This document shows positions 35,768 to 44,959 of a stretch of 64,000 nt of DNA, one piece after another. The DNA is from Rhodoferax sp. (GTDB lineage Bacteria > Pseudomonadota > Gammaproteobacteria > Burkholderiales > Burkholderiaceae_C), in the NCBI RefSeq assembly GCF_018780565.1, contig NZ_JADMJN010000016.1, positions 45,553 through 109,552 on the forward strand. The letters run 5' to 3'. Numbering within the stretch: position 1 is the stretch's first letter; the number at the start of each line of letters is the position of its first letter. A program made the position numbers and the translations under genes. Below the pieces are notes generated by a model. That model ran no database searches, was not told the DNA's origin, and was given only the letters and a program-made list of their open reading frames with translations.

Positions 35768-37019
35768 GCTCGACCTCCAATGTGTTCTGCGAGGATATCT
35801 CGTCGTCACGCGCCGTACCCCACAGCGCGTATGCAGCACCAGCGCCGAACAGCAGGACGATCGCCGCTAGCCAAAACGGCGCGGCGGGGTGCAACGCGAA
35901 GAGGGAGCCGGCACTAACCGATCCGAGCGCCTGACCCAGGTTGCCCGCCGCGGCCTGTCGGCCCAGCAGCGCGCCGCGTGCACTTGCGTCACGCTCCAGC
36001 AGTTCGTAGGACAGGACCGGTCCGATCATGCCAACACCGGTGGCCACGACGGCGATCAACAGACCGAGCGCGCCGGCATCGGAAACAAGGGCTGTGAAAC
36101 TCAACGCGAGCGCCGAGGCGACAAAGGTCGCGGCAACCCAACGATGGTCGATACGACGCCTCACAGCCGGTAAAAGCATCGTCGACTGAGCGACGAGCAT
36201 CGCCACACTACAGGTGACGAACATGATTGCCATCGTTCCATTGGTCAGGCCGAGCGTCTGTCCACCAAAGAGATTGAACCCGACTTCGAAGGTGCCCACT
36301 GCGAATGACGCGAGCAAAGCAAGCACCATTGACGCAAGGATAAAGCGCCGGCGTTGGACCGTTGTTGGTGGCGTCGGTGGCAATTCGGCCGTGGAGCGAT
36401 TACGACCCAGGCTCCATGGGGCCAGCAGCAGGATCGGAATCCCACCGACGGCAATGACCAGGGCAGGCCAGTTGACCATGCTTGTCATTTGCCCGACGCT
36501 CACTCCCATGACAGGGCCTGCGAGCCAGGTTCCAAACGCGGGGCCGGCAAAAAAACCAATGAACGAAGCGCTGCCGAGCAGTACAAAACGGCGGCTTCGA
36601 TCACCAGGTGTGCTGATATCGGCGATGTAGGCCTGGGCGGTCGGCAGGATCGCGGCCGCACCTGCCCCAGCCAGCAAGCGGGCTGCATAAACTATGCTGA
36701 GGGTGGGCGCAAGCGCAGCGACGGCATCGCCAACCAGAAAGGCGGCAAAGCCGGCCATCAGAACCACCGTCCTGCCATACCGATCGGAAAGACGACCCCA
36801 CCAGGGCGCAAACAGGAACAGTGCGAACGAATAGACGCCGCCCAGCATGCCGACATGCCAGGCGATCTGCTGCGGCTCGGCGGACCCTAGGTACTGCGAC
36901 AGGTAAAGCTGAAGCAACGGCAACCCAGCACCGTAGCCCAGCGCGACCACGAAAACTGCAGCTCCAAGCAGCGCCATCGCCGCATGGCTCGATGGCGTCA
37001 AGGGGGTTAAACGCTTCAT
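35757..37019 (-). CDS. MFS transporter, TetA-like multidrug group
   Basis: A 420-residue major facilitator with twelve predicted membrane segments. Motif A reads GRLSDRYGR near residue 80, and ILPTAQAYIADISTPGDRSRR fits motif C/D of drug:H+ antiporters of the 12-TM group. The start ATG 37019 is preferred over an upstream in-frame codon at 37073, which falls in ATPase remnant sequence. Its substrate is unknown. The gene lies directly behind a dead copper ATPase, so it may have been brought in by the deletion event. Confidence 0.87.
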   Translation of the reverse strand: MKRLTPLTPSSHAAMALLGAAVFVVALGYGAGLPLLQLYLSQYLGSAEPQQIAWHVGMLGGVYSFALFLFAPWWGRLSDRYGRTVVLMAGFAAFLVGDAVAALAPTLSIVYAARLLAGAGAAAILPTAQAYIADISTPGDRSRRFVLLGSASFIGFFAGPAFGTWLAGPVMGVSVGQMTSMVNWPALVIAVGGIPILLLAPWSLGRNRSTAELPPTPPTTVQRRRFILASMVLALLASFAVGTFEVGFNLFGGQTLGLTNGTMAIMFVTCSVAMLVAQSTMLLPAVRRRIDHRWVAATFVASALALSFTALVSDAGALGLLIAVVATGVGMIGPVLSYELLERDASARGALLGRQAAAGNLGQALGSVSAGSLFALHPAAPFWLAAIVLLFGAGAAYALWGTARDDEISSQNTLEVEHDD

Positions 37020-37074
37020 CGCCTGGCTCCTCTGAGGCACGGGTGGCCGTAACCGCCGTCGCTGCACTGGCACT

Positions 37075-37450
37075 GTCCCGACGGATGCCGGCGAGCCGCG
37101 TGCGCTTGAGCATCAGTGCGTTGATGGCAACCAGCAGAGAACTGCGCGACACTGCAATGGCAGCGACGTCCGTACTGATCATGAGCGGGTAGAACACGTC
37201 GGCAGCCAGCGGGAAGGCCACCGCGCCACTGGTTCTGGTACATCTTTCGCAGCGTGGCGCTCGGCACTTCGATCGCGCCGAAGACGTCGAACGAGTCGCT
37301 CTTCATCCGCACCACGTTAGCGCTTTCGATTGCCACATAGTTGATCTGCACTGTCGTCACACCGGACAGGCGCGACGACCGCTTCTCAACGCCTGGGGTG
37401 GACATGGACGACAACAGGCCGTGGACTGCAAAAGTCTTCACGGTGTTCAT
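37075..37450 (-). pseudogene. Internally deleted copper P-type ATPase remnant
   Basis: About 375 bp align in order to both ends of the 832-residue ATPase at 48250. The first 39 codons (MNTVKTFAVHG to VQINYVAIE) match its N-terminal HMA-like domain; the frame then jumps to SANVVRMKSDSFDVFGAIE, which matches residues near its C-terminus (SAQVVLMKSDPYDIVGAIE). A further small deletion after MYQNQW shifts the frame, and the final segment AFPLAADVFYPL to NALMLKRTRLAGIR continues in another frame. Roughly 700 codons, including the CPx motif and phosphorylation site, are gone. ATG at 37450 still overlaps the preceding stop as ATGA. Confidence 0.85.
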
Positions 37451-38097
37451 ACGCTGGCCTTTTTCGCGAGGATGGATTGTGGAAAAAAGTGGAGGTAGAC
37501 GACGATACTCAACAGCGCGGCGAAGAAGCACCACACAGAGATGAACCAAATTGCATAGAAGTAGTAGGCCCCAGCAAAGGACAACAGCGCAAGCACGCCG
37601 AAGGCCTTTACCATTCTGTGTGTCGACAGCAATGGACTCACGGTAGTTGACAGCAGATACAGCGTCATCGTCACCGCGGCAAAGAAGTGCGGCGAAACGT
37701 ATTCGATGTGCTGGCCGGTTGGTCGCGAGACGACCGGAAAGGCCACCAGGAAGTACAGCAGGTACGCACCCACCGCGACGCCGGCGGCAACGAACACGAG
37801 CAGCGCTCGCTGGCGCCGCCCCGGCGGTTCGATCAGCAGCACCGCCACGGGCACATAGATCGGCCACAGCACATGCGAGAAGAAAGAATACACATGCGTC
37901 ATCACCGCGTTGAGCAGCGGAGCCTCGTAGCGGAATGTCAGCCAGATCACGCCCTCGATCAGTTGCTGGATCGCGAACAGCAGCGGGATGGCGGCGAATG
38001 GCAGTTCGCGCGGGCGACGCGCCGACTTCAGCGTGAGCGTACCGAGCCCGAGCAGGAAGGCGCCCGCCGAAAAGCTCGCGGTGGCAGAGAAGCACAT
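37447..38097 (-). CDS. DUF6629-like membrane protein
   Basis: A 216-residue protein with about seven membrane segments that starts MCFSATASFSAGAF, the signature of the DUF6629 family, followed by PLLFAIQQLIEGVIWL. The family has no known function. It directly follows the CFA synthase stop (1-bp spacing) and overlaps the dead ATPase start (ATGA), so it belongs to the same transcript. Confidence 0.75.
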   Translation of the reverse strand: MCFSATASFSAGAFLLGLGTLTLKSARRPRELPFAAIPLLFAIQQLIEGVIWLTFRYEAPLLNAVMTHVYSFFSHVLWPIYVPVAVLLIEPPGRRQRALLVFVAAGVAVGAYLLYFLVAFPVVSRPTGQHIEYVSPHFFAAVTMTLYLLSTTVSPLLSTHRMVKAFGVLALLSFAGAYYFYAIWFISVWCFFAALLSIVVYLHFFPQSILAKKASV

Positions 38098-39453
38098 TCA
38101 GTTCACCTCCCCGAAACGTCCGTCTCGGCCTACGTAGAGATCGCGCCTCGACAGCGGAACCGGCCACTCGCCCCGGTTGGGCTTGGACGCGAGGATCTGG
38201 TAGATGCCTGTTCCGCCGGATTCGAACTCCAGCGCGCAGGCGGCCATGTACAGCCGCCAGACGCGATAGGTCGGCTCGTCGACCTCGCGCAACGCCGCTT
38301 CACGGTTGGCCTCCAGCCGCTGTACCCAATGCCGCAGCGTCAGCGCGTAGTGTGGGCGCAGGCCCTCGACGTCGTGGATTTCGAAACCGGCACGCTCCAT
38401 GCCGAGCTGGATGTTGCTGACGCAATCGAGCTCGCCGTCCGGAAAGACGTAGCGGTTGATGAACTCGGTGGCCACTGTCTTATTCCAGCCCTCCTCGTCG
38501 TGCGTGATGCCGTGATTGAGGAACAGTCCGCCTGGACGCAGGACACGCCGGACGGTCGCCAGGTAGGTCGGCAGGTTGGCCAGGCCCACATGCTCGAACA
38601 TGCCAACGCTCGATACCTTGTCGTAAACGCCTTCGCCGGCGAGATCCCGATAGTCGCGCAGTTCGATGGTGACCAGATCCTGCAGTCCGTCGGCCCGGAT
38701 GCGTTGCTGCGCATACTCGAGCTGCTGACGGCTCAGCGTAATCCCATGGGCCCGCACGCCGTGGTGCCTGGCCGCCCAGCACACCAGTGAGCCCCAGCCA
38801 CAGCCAATATCGAGCAGCCGCTCGCCGGGCTGCAGCCGAAGCTTGCGGCAGATGTGCTCCAGCTTGTTGCGCTGCGCCTGATCCAGCGATTCGTCCGCGC
38901 TCGTGAAATAGGCACAGGAGTAAACACGCTCCTCGTCGAGCCACACGCGGAAGAAGTCATTTGAGACGTCGTAATGAAACGAGATTGCGGCGTGGTCGCT
39001 GTCTTTTGAGTGGCGATGTGAGAAGCGCCGTGCGAACCGGGAAGCCATTGTGTTCGCTGGCTTGAGCTTAGCTTCCGTCCCGTCGGGCAGGCGCCAGGCG
39101 TCACGCAGCAGGGCCAGCTTGTCGCGCCAGGTCAGCGACAGGCGATCGAAGTGATTCGTTAAGGAAATTGCACTGTACACATCGCCCTCGAAATCAAGCA
39201 ATCCCCGAAAATAGGCGTCTGCCAGCAACAGCGGATTGCGCTCGAGAACCAGCCGGCGCAGCAGAGCCGGATCGCGCAACACCAGAGTGAAAATCGGCGA
39301 CTCGTCGTCGGGCGCATGTAGCGTGTTGTTCCAGAGCCGCAGTGCAGCTGATCCGTCGTAACCGCGCATCAGGCGCTCGAAGATGCGAATGGCCGGTTCC
39401 TGGGCCGTGACTGGACTAGCGTTGTCCCGCTTAAGGGGCGAAGTGTTTCTCAT
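38098..39453 (-). CDS. cfa: Cyclopropane-fatty-acyl-phospholipid synthase
   Basis: A 451-residue SAM-dependent enzyme that methylenates double bonds of membrane lipids, a known response to acid and other envelope stress. The C-terminal half has the SAM-binding motif LLDIGCGWGSL and the typical VSNDFFRVWLDEERVYSCAYF and SVGMFEHVG segments; the N-terminal about 110 residues are the family's lipid-binding part. It is slightly longer than E. coli Cfa. The 146 bp upstream (39454-39599) show no gene and would hold the promoter if it is transcribed separately. Confidence 0.93.
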   Translation of the reverse strand: MRNTSPLKRDNASPVTAQEPAIRIFERLMRGYDGSAALRLWNNTLHAPDDESPIFTLVLRDPALLRRLVLERNPLLLADAYFRGLLDFEGDVYSAISLTNHFDRLSLTWRDKLALLRDAWRLPDGTEAKLKPANTMASRFARRFSHRHSKDSDHAAISFHYDVSNDFFRVWLDEERVYSCAYFTSADESLDQAQRNKLEHICRKLRLQPGERLLDIGCGWGSLVCWAARHHGVRAHGITLSRQQLEYAQQRIRADGLQDLVTIELRDYRDLAGEGVYDKVSSVGMFEHVGLANLPTYLATVRRVLRPGGLFLNHGITHDEEGWNKTVATEFINRYVFPDGELDCVSNIQLGMERAGFEIHDVEGLRPHYALTLRHWVQRLEANREAALREVDEPTYRVWRLYMAACALEFESGGTGIYQILASKPNRGEWPVPLSRRDLYVGRDGRFGEVN

Positions 39454-39599
39454 CTCTGTCGACCTCCTTCATTGTTGGATTTTTTACATAAAGAAATGCA
39501 CGACGACCGCGATAGCGAGTAGCCTTCTCCCGGGCGAGCTTCGAACTGTTGAATTGCATCGGGAACTTCATATGTCAGTGAGTGTTCGCGGTAGGCCTC

Positions 39600-40070
39600 T
39601 CAGGGGGTTTCGCGATGAGACGACCAGGCCGACACCTCGAACTCGATCTCAGCCGCTCGGCTGGGCAGCTTGACGAGGACGCGGAAGCGGTAAGGTCCGT
39701 TCCTGACGGTCGAGAACAACTGGCCATAGGTCATTTGGCCGTCGACGCTCATCGGCGTCAGATACTTCGGCGGCGAAGCGATGATCCCGGACTCACTGAG
39801 TTGGGCGTGCACCACGGCGTCCTCAATGCGTTTGCCATCGGCATTGAAGAGGGCGACGACGAGGTGATGAATCTGGCCACCGTCCTTCGGTACGATTCCG
39901 TGCATCTCTTCAAGCGCATGCTTCTGCGACACGATGGCGGCCGGCACGAGGCCCCAGTACAGCACCACGCCTTCGCGCTCCAGGCGTGCTTGAGCCAGGG
40001 TGATCGACGGCGCGAGCGCGAGCAGAGCCAGTGTGAAGAATGCAGCGAATTTGGAACGGATGAATGACAT
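39600..40070 (-). CDS. Exported protein of unknown function
   Basis: A 156-residue periplasmic protein: signal peptide to LAQ (about residue 27), then REGVVLYWGLVPAAIV and MHGIVPKDGGQIHHLVVALF, suggesting a beta-sandwich that may bind metal through the His-His pair. The C-terminal part (RFRVLVKLPSRAAEIEFEV) looks like an immunoglobulin-like strand set. ATG at 40070 has GGAGG at a proper distance upstream. It lies 28 bp behind the PRPP-synthetase-like gene. Confidence 0.7.
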   Translation of the reverse strand: MSFIRSKFAAFFTLALLALAPSITLAQARLEREGVVLYWGLVPAAIVSQKHALEEMHGIVPKDGGQIHHLVVALFNADGKRIEDAVVHAQLSESGIIASPPKYLTPMSVDGQMTYGQLFSTVRNGPYRFRVLVKLPSRAAEIEFEVSAWSSHRETP

Positions 40071-40098
40071 GGCAACCTCCTGGATGATTCGGTTTGGT

Positions 40099-40986
40099 TT
40101 ATGGCAGCAACTCGCGCACACTGGCGGCGATGGCTGGTGCCAGCGCGATGCGGTTGGAAGGATGCTCGATCGTGTCGCAGCTCACGATGTCGGTCGCGCC
40201 AGCCACGCGCAGGTCCTCGAACGCCGTTTGCGCGAACACCGCATGCACGGCCACGCACACAGGGGCAGCAAGACCGGCCCGGCGCAGATGACCGACGGTT
40301 TCGATCATGGTCCGCGCGGTCGAGACGATGTCATCCACCAGCACCGGCGTGTGCGACTGCCAGCGCTCAACGTCGGGTACCGAGACTTCGACGTCACGGT
40401 CACCTCGGCGGTGTTTTGTCAATACGATAAACGGCGCGTTGGCGCGTTGCGCCACGGCGCCCACCCACTGGGCGCTTTCCTCGTCAGGCCCGATCAGTAG
40501 CGGCTGGCGAACTTGCGAGCGCACCCAGCGTGCCACACTGTCGGCGGCAGGGACGATGCGCGATGGAATGCTGTAGACCTGCGACAGATCCGCAATGCGG
40601 TGCAGGTGCGGATCAACCGTCACCAACCAGTCAACATGGCGGGAGATCCACGCCCCGATATGCCGGGCACTGATCGTCTCGCCCGGTTTGAACCGCGTGT
40701 CCTGGCGCATGTAGGCGAGGTAGGGTGCGACGAGGCCCACCGAGCGTGCGCCGGCTTCGCGCACAGCGCAGGACAGCAACAAGAGCGGCACCAGCTTGTC
40801 ATCGGGGCGGTCGAGTGTGCATACGATGAGTGCATGCCGCTCCTCGATCGACGCTTCGACCCGAACATGCGACTCCCCGTCGGGGAAGCGCCGCACAATG
40901 GCCGCGACGCGTTCCAGCGCCAGATGGTCCGCCAGTTGATCTGCGAGCCGCTCATTGCCGGGCATGGCGATCACCACGAGTTTCAT
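40099..40986 (-). CDS. Ribose-phosphate diphosphokinase-like (PRPP synthetase)
   Basis: A 295-residue protein of the PRPP-synthetase family. It keeps FPDGESHVR near residue 38, PYLAYMRQDTRFKPGE, the Mg-site VDPHLHR and the catalytic flexible loop TKHRRGDRD. The PRPP-binding loop reads VDDIVSTARTM, where the usual Gly before Thr is Arg, a change that may alter substrate or regulation. The start overlaps the stop of the AMP-phosphorylase-like gene as ATGA. The usual reaction makes PRPP and AMP from ribose-5-phosphate and ATP; AMP is a plausible substrate of its neighbour. Confidence 0.85.
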   Translation of the reverse strand: MKLVVIAMPGNERLADQLADHLALERVAAIVRRFPDGESHVRVEASIEERHALIVCTLDRPDDKLVPLLLLSCAVREAGARSVGLVAPYLAYMRQDTRFKPGETISARHIGAWISRHVDWLVTVDPHLHRIADLSQVYSIPSRIVPAADSVARWVRSQVRQPLLIGPDEESAQWVGAVAQRANAPFIVLTKHRRGDRDVEVSVPDVERWQSHTPVLVDDIVSTARTMIETVGHLRRAGLAAPVCVAVHAVFAQTAFEDLRVAGATDIVSCDTIEHPSNRIALAPAIAASVRELLP

Positions 40987-42491
40987 GGCGCCACCGTGTC
41001 GGACAGCTTGATGAATGGATGTGTTGCGAGGTAGAGCTTTGCATAGGCGAGCTCCCCGGGCGCCTCGGCGTGCAGCGTGAACAAGGGCATGCCGCGCTGG
41101 ACCTCATCACCCAATTTCACATGAAGATCGAGGCCAGCGGTCGGGGCGCCGGGCGCCCCAGCCAGTTTGGCGACGCGTGCAAGCCGCCGGCTGTCGATGC
41201 CGCTGACGTAGCCAGCGTGCTCGGCGGTCACAACCTCTTGCAAGGGGGCGACGCCGGGTTCACGCAGACCCCCTTGGGCCTCGCAGATGGCCTGAAACTT
41301 GGTCCACGCCGCACCGCTGTCGAGCAGGCGCCAGGCCTCTGACCTGCCCGTGCCAGGAATGCTGTGGCCGCAGAACTCCAGCAGCTCGCCGGCCAGCACC
41401 AATGCACGCATGCGCAGATCCACGGGTGCCGCGGCTGCGCCACGCAATACGGCCAGGACGTCGTGCGCCTCGAGCGCGGGGCCAACGCCCCGTCCCACCG
41501 GCTGTGAGCCGTGCGTGAGCAGAACACGCAATTGCAGGCCATGCGCGGCCGCCACCTGTTCCAGCAAGGCCTGCAGACCATGGGCGTCTTCTTCGCTGCG
41601 TACCTTGGCGGTCGGACCGACCGGGATGTCAATCAAGGCATGGGTCGCCCCGGCGGCGATCTTCTTGGACAAGACCGAAGCGACGAGCTGGGCGTCGCTG
41701 TCGAGATCCAGCGGGCGCTCAACGCGTATCAGCACGTCGTCGGCCGGACTCAGGGTCAGCGCGCCGCCCCAGACGAGACAGCCACCCTCGCGCTCCACGA
41801 CGCGCCGCATCGCCGTCACGTCAAGATCAACGCGGGTCAGGGTTTCCATCACATCGGCCGTGCCCGCGGGTGATGTGATCGCCCGCGACGAGGTCTTGGG
41901 CATGATCAGCCCAGCCGCCGCCACGATCGCAACCACAATCGGGGTCGTGCGGTTGCCCGGCAGGCCGCCGACGCAATGCTTGTCCGCAATGGGCGTTCGT
42001 CCCCAGTCGATGCGGTCTCCCACGTCGACCATCGCCCGCGTCAGCGCTATCGTCTCCTGCAGGTCCATGCGACCGCCAGCGCAGGCACTCAGGAAGGCCG
42101 CGATGTGCAGGTCGGAGTAGCGGCCCGCAGCCACGTCGCCGATGATGGCATCGAACGCCTGCACGTCGAGCCGATGGCCGTAGATCTTGGCGCGCATCGC
42201 GCTCAGCGAGTCGAGCGTCGGCGCGTGCCCCACCGTGACAGTGTCGCCTGGCGCGGCGCCCAGGGCCCGCCACGCGCTGGTTGACAGGCTGACCTCGCCG
42301 GTCGCCAGGAGTTCGGAGTGCACCACGTTGAGCGTTGCGATGATGAGTCGCTCACGCAGGCACACCTCCACCCGTGTCAGCGACTCGAAGCCCTCGGCGC
42401 GGCAGACGTGGCAGTCGCGGCGCATGTAGATCACATACTCCTGCTGTGTGTCGATGCCCAGCGGACGTAGGCGCAGTCCGGTTGCATTCAT
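40983..42491 (-). CDS. AMP phosphorylase-like protein (archaeal-type thymidine phosphorylase family)
   Basis: A 502-residue member of the thymidine/AMP phosphorylase family, longer than bacterial DeoA because of an extra N-terminal about 90 residues, as in archaeal AMP phosphorylases. The segments GGLPGNRTTPIV and PKTSSRAITSPAGTAD match the archaeal signature for NMP phosphorolysis. Predicted reaction: AMP (or another NMP) plus phosphate gives base and ribose 1,5-bisphosphate. Both ends overlap neighbours by ATGA (PRPP synthetase and beta-CASP nuclease). No RuBisCO or ribose-1,5-bisphosphate isomerase is present in the window. Confidence 0.88.
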   Translation of the reverse strand: MNATGLRLRPLGIDTQQEYVIYMRRDCHVCRAEGFESLTRVEVCLRERLIIATLNVVHSELLATGEVSLSTSAWRALGAAPGDTVTVGHAPTLDSLSAMRAKIYGHRLDVQAFDAIIGDVAAGRYSDLHIAAFLSACAGGRMDLQETIALTRAMVDVGDRIDWGRTPIADKHCVGGLPGNRTTPIVVAIVAAAGLIMPKTSSRAITSPAGTADVMETLTRVDLDVTAMRRVVEREGGCLVWGGALTLSPADDVLIRVERPLDLDSDAQLVASVLSKKIAAGATHALIDIPVGPTAKVRSEEDAHGLQALLEQVAAAHGLQLRVLLTHGSQPVGRGVGPALEAHDVLAVLRGAAAAPVDLRMRALVLAGELLEFCGHSIPGTGRSEAWRLLDSGAAWTKFQAICEAQGGLREPGVAPLQEVVTAEHAGYVSGIDSRRLARVAKLAGAPGAPTAGLDLHVKLGDEVQRGMPLFTLHAEAPGELAYAKLYLATHPFIKLSDTVAP

Positions 42492-43849
42492 GGCTGGATC
42501 TCTACGGTCTGGCCCAGGCGGGGGACGGTTGTGGGCCAGCTGAGTTCGCGTTCGATGCGTTGCCGCAGCGCGTCGGCCGGACCTGGTTCGCCGTGGTTGA
42601 GATAGATCCCGCGCGGTGGCCGCGGCGCCGTGGCGAGCCATTGCACAATCTGCTGTGCATCGGCATGGGCTGACATGCCGGGCAACGATACGACCTCAGC
42701 GTTGACGGCGACCTCCTCGCCGTGAATGCGGATGCTGCGCTCGCCGGCGACGATCCGGCCGCCACGGGTGCCGCCGGCCTGGTAGCCTGCAAATATGATG
42801 GTGTTGCGCCGGTCGGGGGCCAGTGCCTTGAGGTGGTGCAGCACGCGACCGCCAGTGGCCATGCCGCTGGCCGACACGATGATGGCCGGATGGCGCTGGG
42901 CCACCAGCGCGCGCGACTCCTCGACCGTGCGGACCATTTTTGCGACAGTGCACATGCCGATGCATTCCTCGACCGAGAGCCGGTGTTCCGCACGATGGCG
43001 GTGGTAGATCTCGGTCATATCGATCGCCATCGGACTGTTGAGGAACACCGGCAGATCGGGAATAGCGGCACGTGCCTTCAACCGGTAGATGGCGTACAGC
43101 AGCGACTGGGCCCGCCCCACGGCAAAGGCGGGGATCACCACGATGCCCCCGCGCGCCGCCGTGCGCTTGATCGCCTCGCCCAGGACAGCCTCGCCATCCT
43201 GCGTGTCGTGCAGCCGGTCACCGTAGGTCGATTCGACCACCACATGGTCGGCCCTCTCGATGGGCGACGGTGCCCGCATGATGCTATCGTCCGGCCGGCC
43301 CAGGTCGCCTGAGAACAACACGGTCGTATCGTTCATGGTCAACTCGACCGAACTGGCGCCGAGGATGTGCCCGGCCGGCCGCAAGCGAACGCCCATGCCG
43401 GCGGCTGCATCCGCGCACTGCTCGAATGGCAGCGGCTCCAGCCGGCGCAGCGCGCGCTTGGCGTCATCCTCCGTGTACAGCGGCAAGGCCGGCTCGTGCT
43501 TCGAGATCCGGTGGCGATTGGCGTAATCGGCGTCTTCCTCCAGCAGCCTCCCGCTGTCGGGCAGCAGCACCCCACACACATCGATCGTGGATGGCGTGGC
43601 GAACACCGGGCCCCGAAAGCCGTGCTTGACGAGCAGAGGCAAGGCCCCTGAATGATCTAGGTGCGCGTGCGTCAGAACGACAGCGTCGAGTTGCTTTGGA
43701 TCAAAGGGAAAAGGCTCCCAGTTCATCAGCCGCAGGTTCTTGTAGCCCTGGAACAGGCCGCAATCGACGAGCAGTTGCTTCCCCTCGTGCGTGACGAGAG
43801 TCTTTGAGCCAGTAACAGTGCCGGTGGCACCGAGGAATGCTAGGTTCAT
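42488..43849 (-). CDS. beta-CASP metallo-beta-lactamase RNase-like protein
   Basis: A 453-residue metallo-beta-lactamase with beta-CASP and RNA-specificity (RMMBL) domains, the CPSF-73-like group. MBL motif HAHLDHSG begins near residue 60; VFSGDLG and HILGASS supply further metal ligands; the beta-CASP part contains VIPAFAVGRAQSLLYAIYRL, and GMSAHADAQQIV is the terminal His motif. Such enzymes cut or trim RNA. The stop overlaps the AMP-phosphorylase start, and 45 bp separate it from the GAPDH gene. Confidence 0.88.
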   Translation of the reverse strand: MNLAFLGATGTVTGSKTLVTHEGKQLLVDCGLFQGYKNLRLMNWEPFPFDPKQLDAVVLTHAHLDHSGALPLLVKHGFRGPVFATPSTIDVCGVLLPDSGRLLEEDADYANRHRISKHEPALPLYTEDDAKRALRRLEPLPFEQCADAAAGMGVRLRPAGHILGASSVELTMNDTTVLFSGDLGRPDDSIMRAPSPIERADHVVVESTYGDRLHDTQDGEAVLGEAIKRTAARGGIVVIPAFAVGRAQSLLYAIYRLKARAAIPDLPVFLNSPMAIDMTEIYHRHRAEHRLSVEECIGMCTVAKMVRTVEESRALVAQRHPAIIVSASGMATGGRVLHHLKALAPDRRNTIIFAGYQAGGTRGGRIVAGERSIRIHGEEVAVNAEVVSLPGMSAHADAQQIVQWLATAPRPPRGIYLNHGEPGPADALRQRIERELSWPTTVPRLGQTVEIQP

Positions 43850-43894
43850 AGGGAAGCTTTCCTGTGAAGTTCTTGTTGATGCAGATTTCGATGT

Positions 43895-44959
43895 TCACGC
43901 CACCGGCGTCAGCGATGAGCTTTTCGTTTCAAATGGAATGCCCATCCCCAACGTGATGTCCGTCAAGGCGATGGATTCACCTACAGGCACTTGGTTTCCC
44001 GTCAACGCGCGGATGGCATCGATCGTTTCAGGGATGACGATGGCCTGGTTGTCGACCATGTAGGCGTAGAAGAGCTCCGAACCTTCGACGCACAGCATGT
44101 CGGCCCACAGCCCGACTTCATACAGGCTGTCATGCGGACGGCCACTGTCGGCCATCAACTCCTTGATTACATTCGGCGCTGCAAGCCCCGAGCTACCGTC
44201 GATCAGGGCGATCCGGCTGGAGGTGGCAAAGGCCCGAAGCACCTCCTCTTTCGCGGCAGGTCGCGTCAGATCGACTGCCCAATAGTGAACGTGCGCGCTC
44301 GTCGTCGGTACCGCCACGGCCATCGTGACGATGTCGAGATCTGGGTCGACGCTGCGCGCATCCGGTCCCTGATGGCTTGGAATCGAAGGCTCCGGCAGAA
44401 CGGTGTTCATGATGCCGCCCAGATGGCTTTCCCACGGATCGGTCGCGCGCCGTAGCAGCGTACCTCGTGCGCGACGCAATAAACCGGCGCGCTTGAGGGC
44501 GCCGAGCGTGCGCACGATCGAGGTGGTGTTGCATGACACGACACGGGTCGCAGGGCGCCCGATGGCCGAGGCGTAGTTCGATTCGGCGACGAAGGAATGA
44601 CCCGTCACCTCGTGCTTCTCGCCACCGTGAAGCACGAAAGGCTTGCCGGCAGCACGATAGCGCTCGGCATTCCTGGCGCCGACCCGCTTGGGCGTGCAGT
44701 CGACAACGATGTCGCTGATCGACAGAAGATCGTCCAGTGACCCGCTGAGGTGCAGACCGGCGGCGCGCATGCCCTCACTGGCTGAAGCGTCGGCAGCATA
44801 GAGGGGAATCTGCAAATTTTCGGCGACACGCACACGCCAGTCCGTGACGATATCGGCCACGCCCGCGAGCGCCATATCGGGCTGGCGTGCAATCGCCTCG
44901 GCAACGCGTTTGCCAATCACGCCGTAGCCGACGATGGCCACCTGAGTCTTGCTGTTCAT
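43895..44959 (-). CDS. Type II (archaeal-like) glyceraldehyde-3-phosphate dehydrogenase
   Basis: A 354-residue protein starting with a Rossmann motif VAIVGYGVIGKRVAEAI and holding the catalytic Cys in VVSCNTTSIVRTL, the archaeal type II GAPDH signature (usually SCNTTGL). Later HVHYWAVDL and SSRIALIDG also match that class rather than bacterial GapA. It should oxidise glyceraldehyde-3-phosphate to 1,3-bisphosphoglycerate with NAD(P). Type II GAPDH is rare in Proteobacteria, so this gene is a marker of horizontal transfer. It overlaps the start of the preceding gene by ATGA. Confidence 0.9.
   Translation of the reverse strand: MNSKTQVAIVGYGVIGKRVAEAIARQPDMALAGVADIVTDWRVRVAENLQIPLYAADASASEGMRAAGLHLSGSLDDLLSISDIVVDCTPKRVGARNAERYRAAGKPFVLHGGEKHEVTGHSFVAESNYASAIGRPATRVVSCNTTSIVRTLGALKRAGLLRRARGTLLRRATDPWESHLGGIMNTVLPEPSIPSHQGPDARSVDPDLDIVTMAVAVPTTSAHVHYWAVDLTRPAAKEEVLRAFATSSRIALIDGSSGLAAPNVIKELMADSGRPHDSLYEVGLWADMLCVEGSELFYAYMVDNQAIVIPETIDAIRALTGNQVPVGESIALTDITLGMGIPFETKSSSLTPVA

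Noticed and set aside
36601..37221. 206-codon minus frame over the MFS start
   Set aside because: Only the first about 50 codons are meaningful and belong to the ATPase remnant; the rest is a shadow of the MFS gene.
37016..38167. 383-codon minus frame over DUF6629 and the remnant
   Set aside because: Most of it is out of frame with DUF6629; only the middle part has meaning, as the remnant's N-terminal piece.
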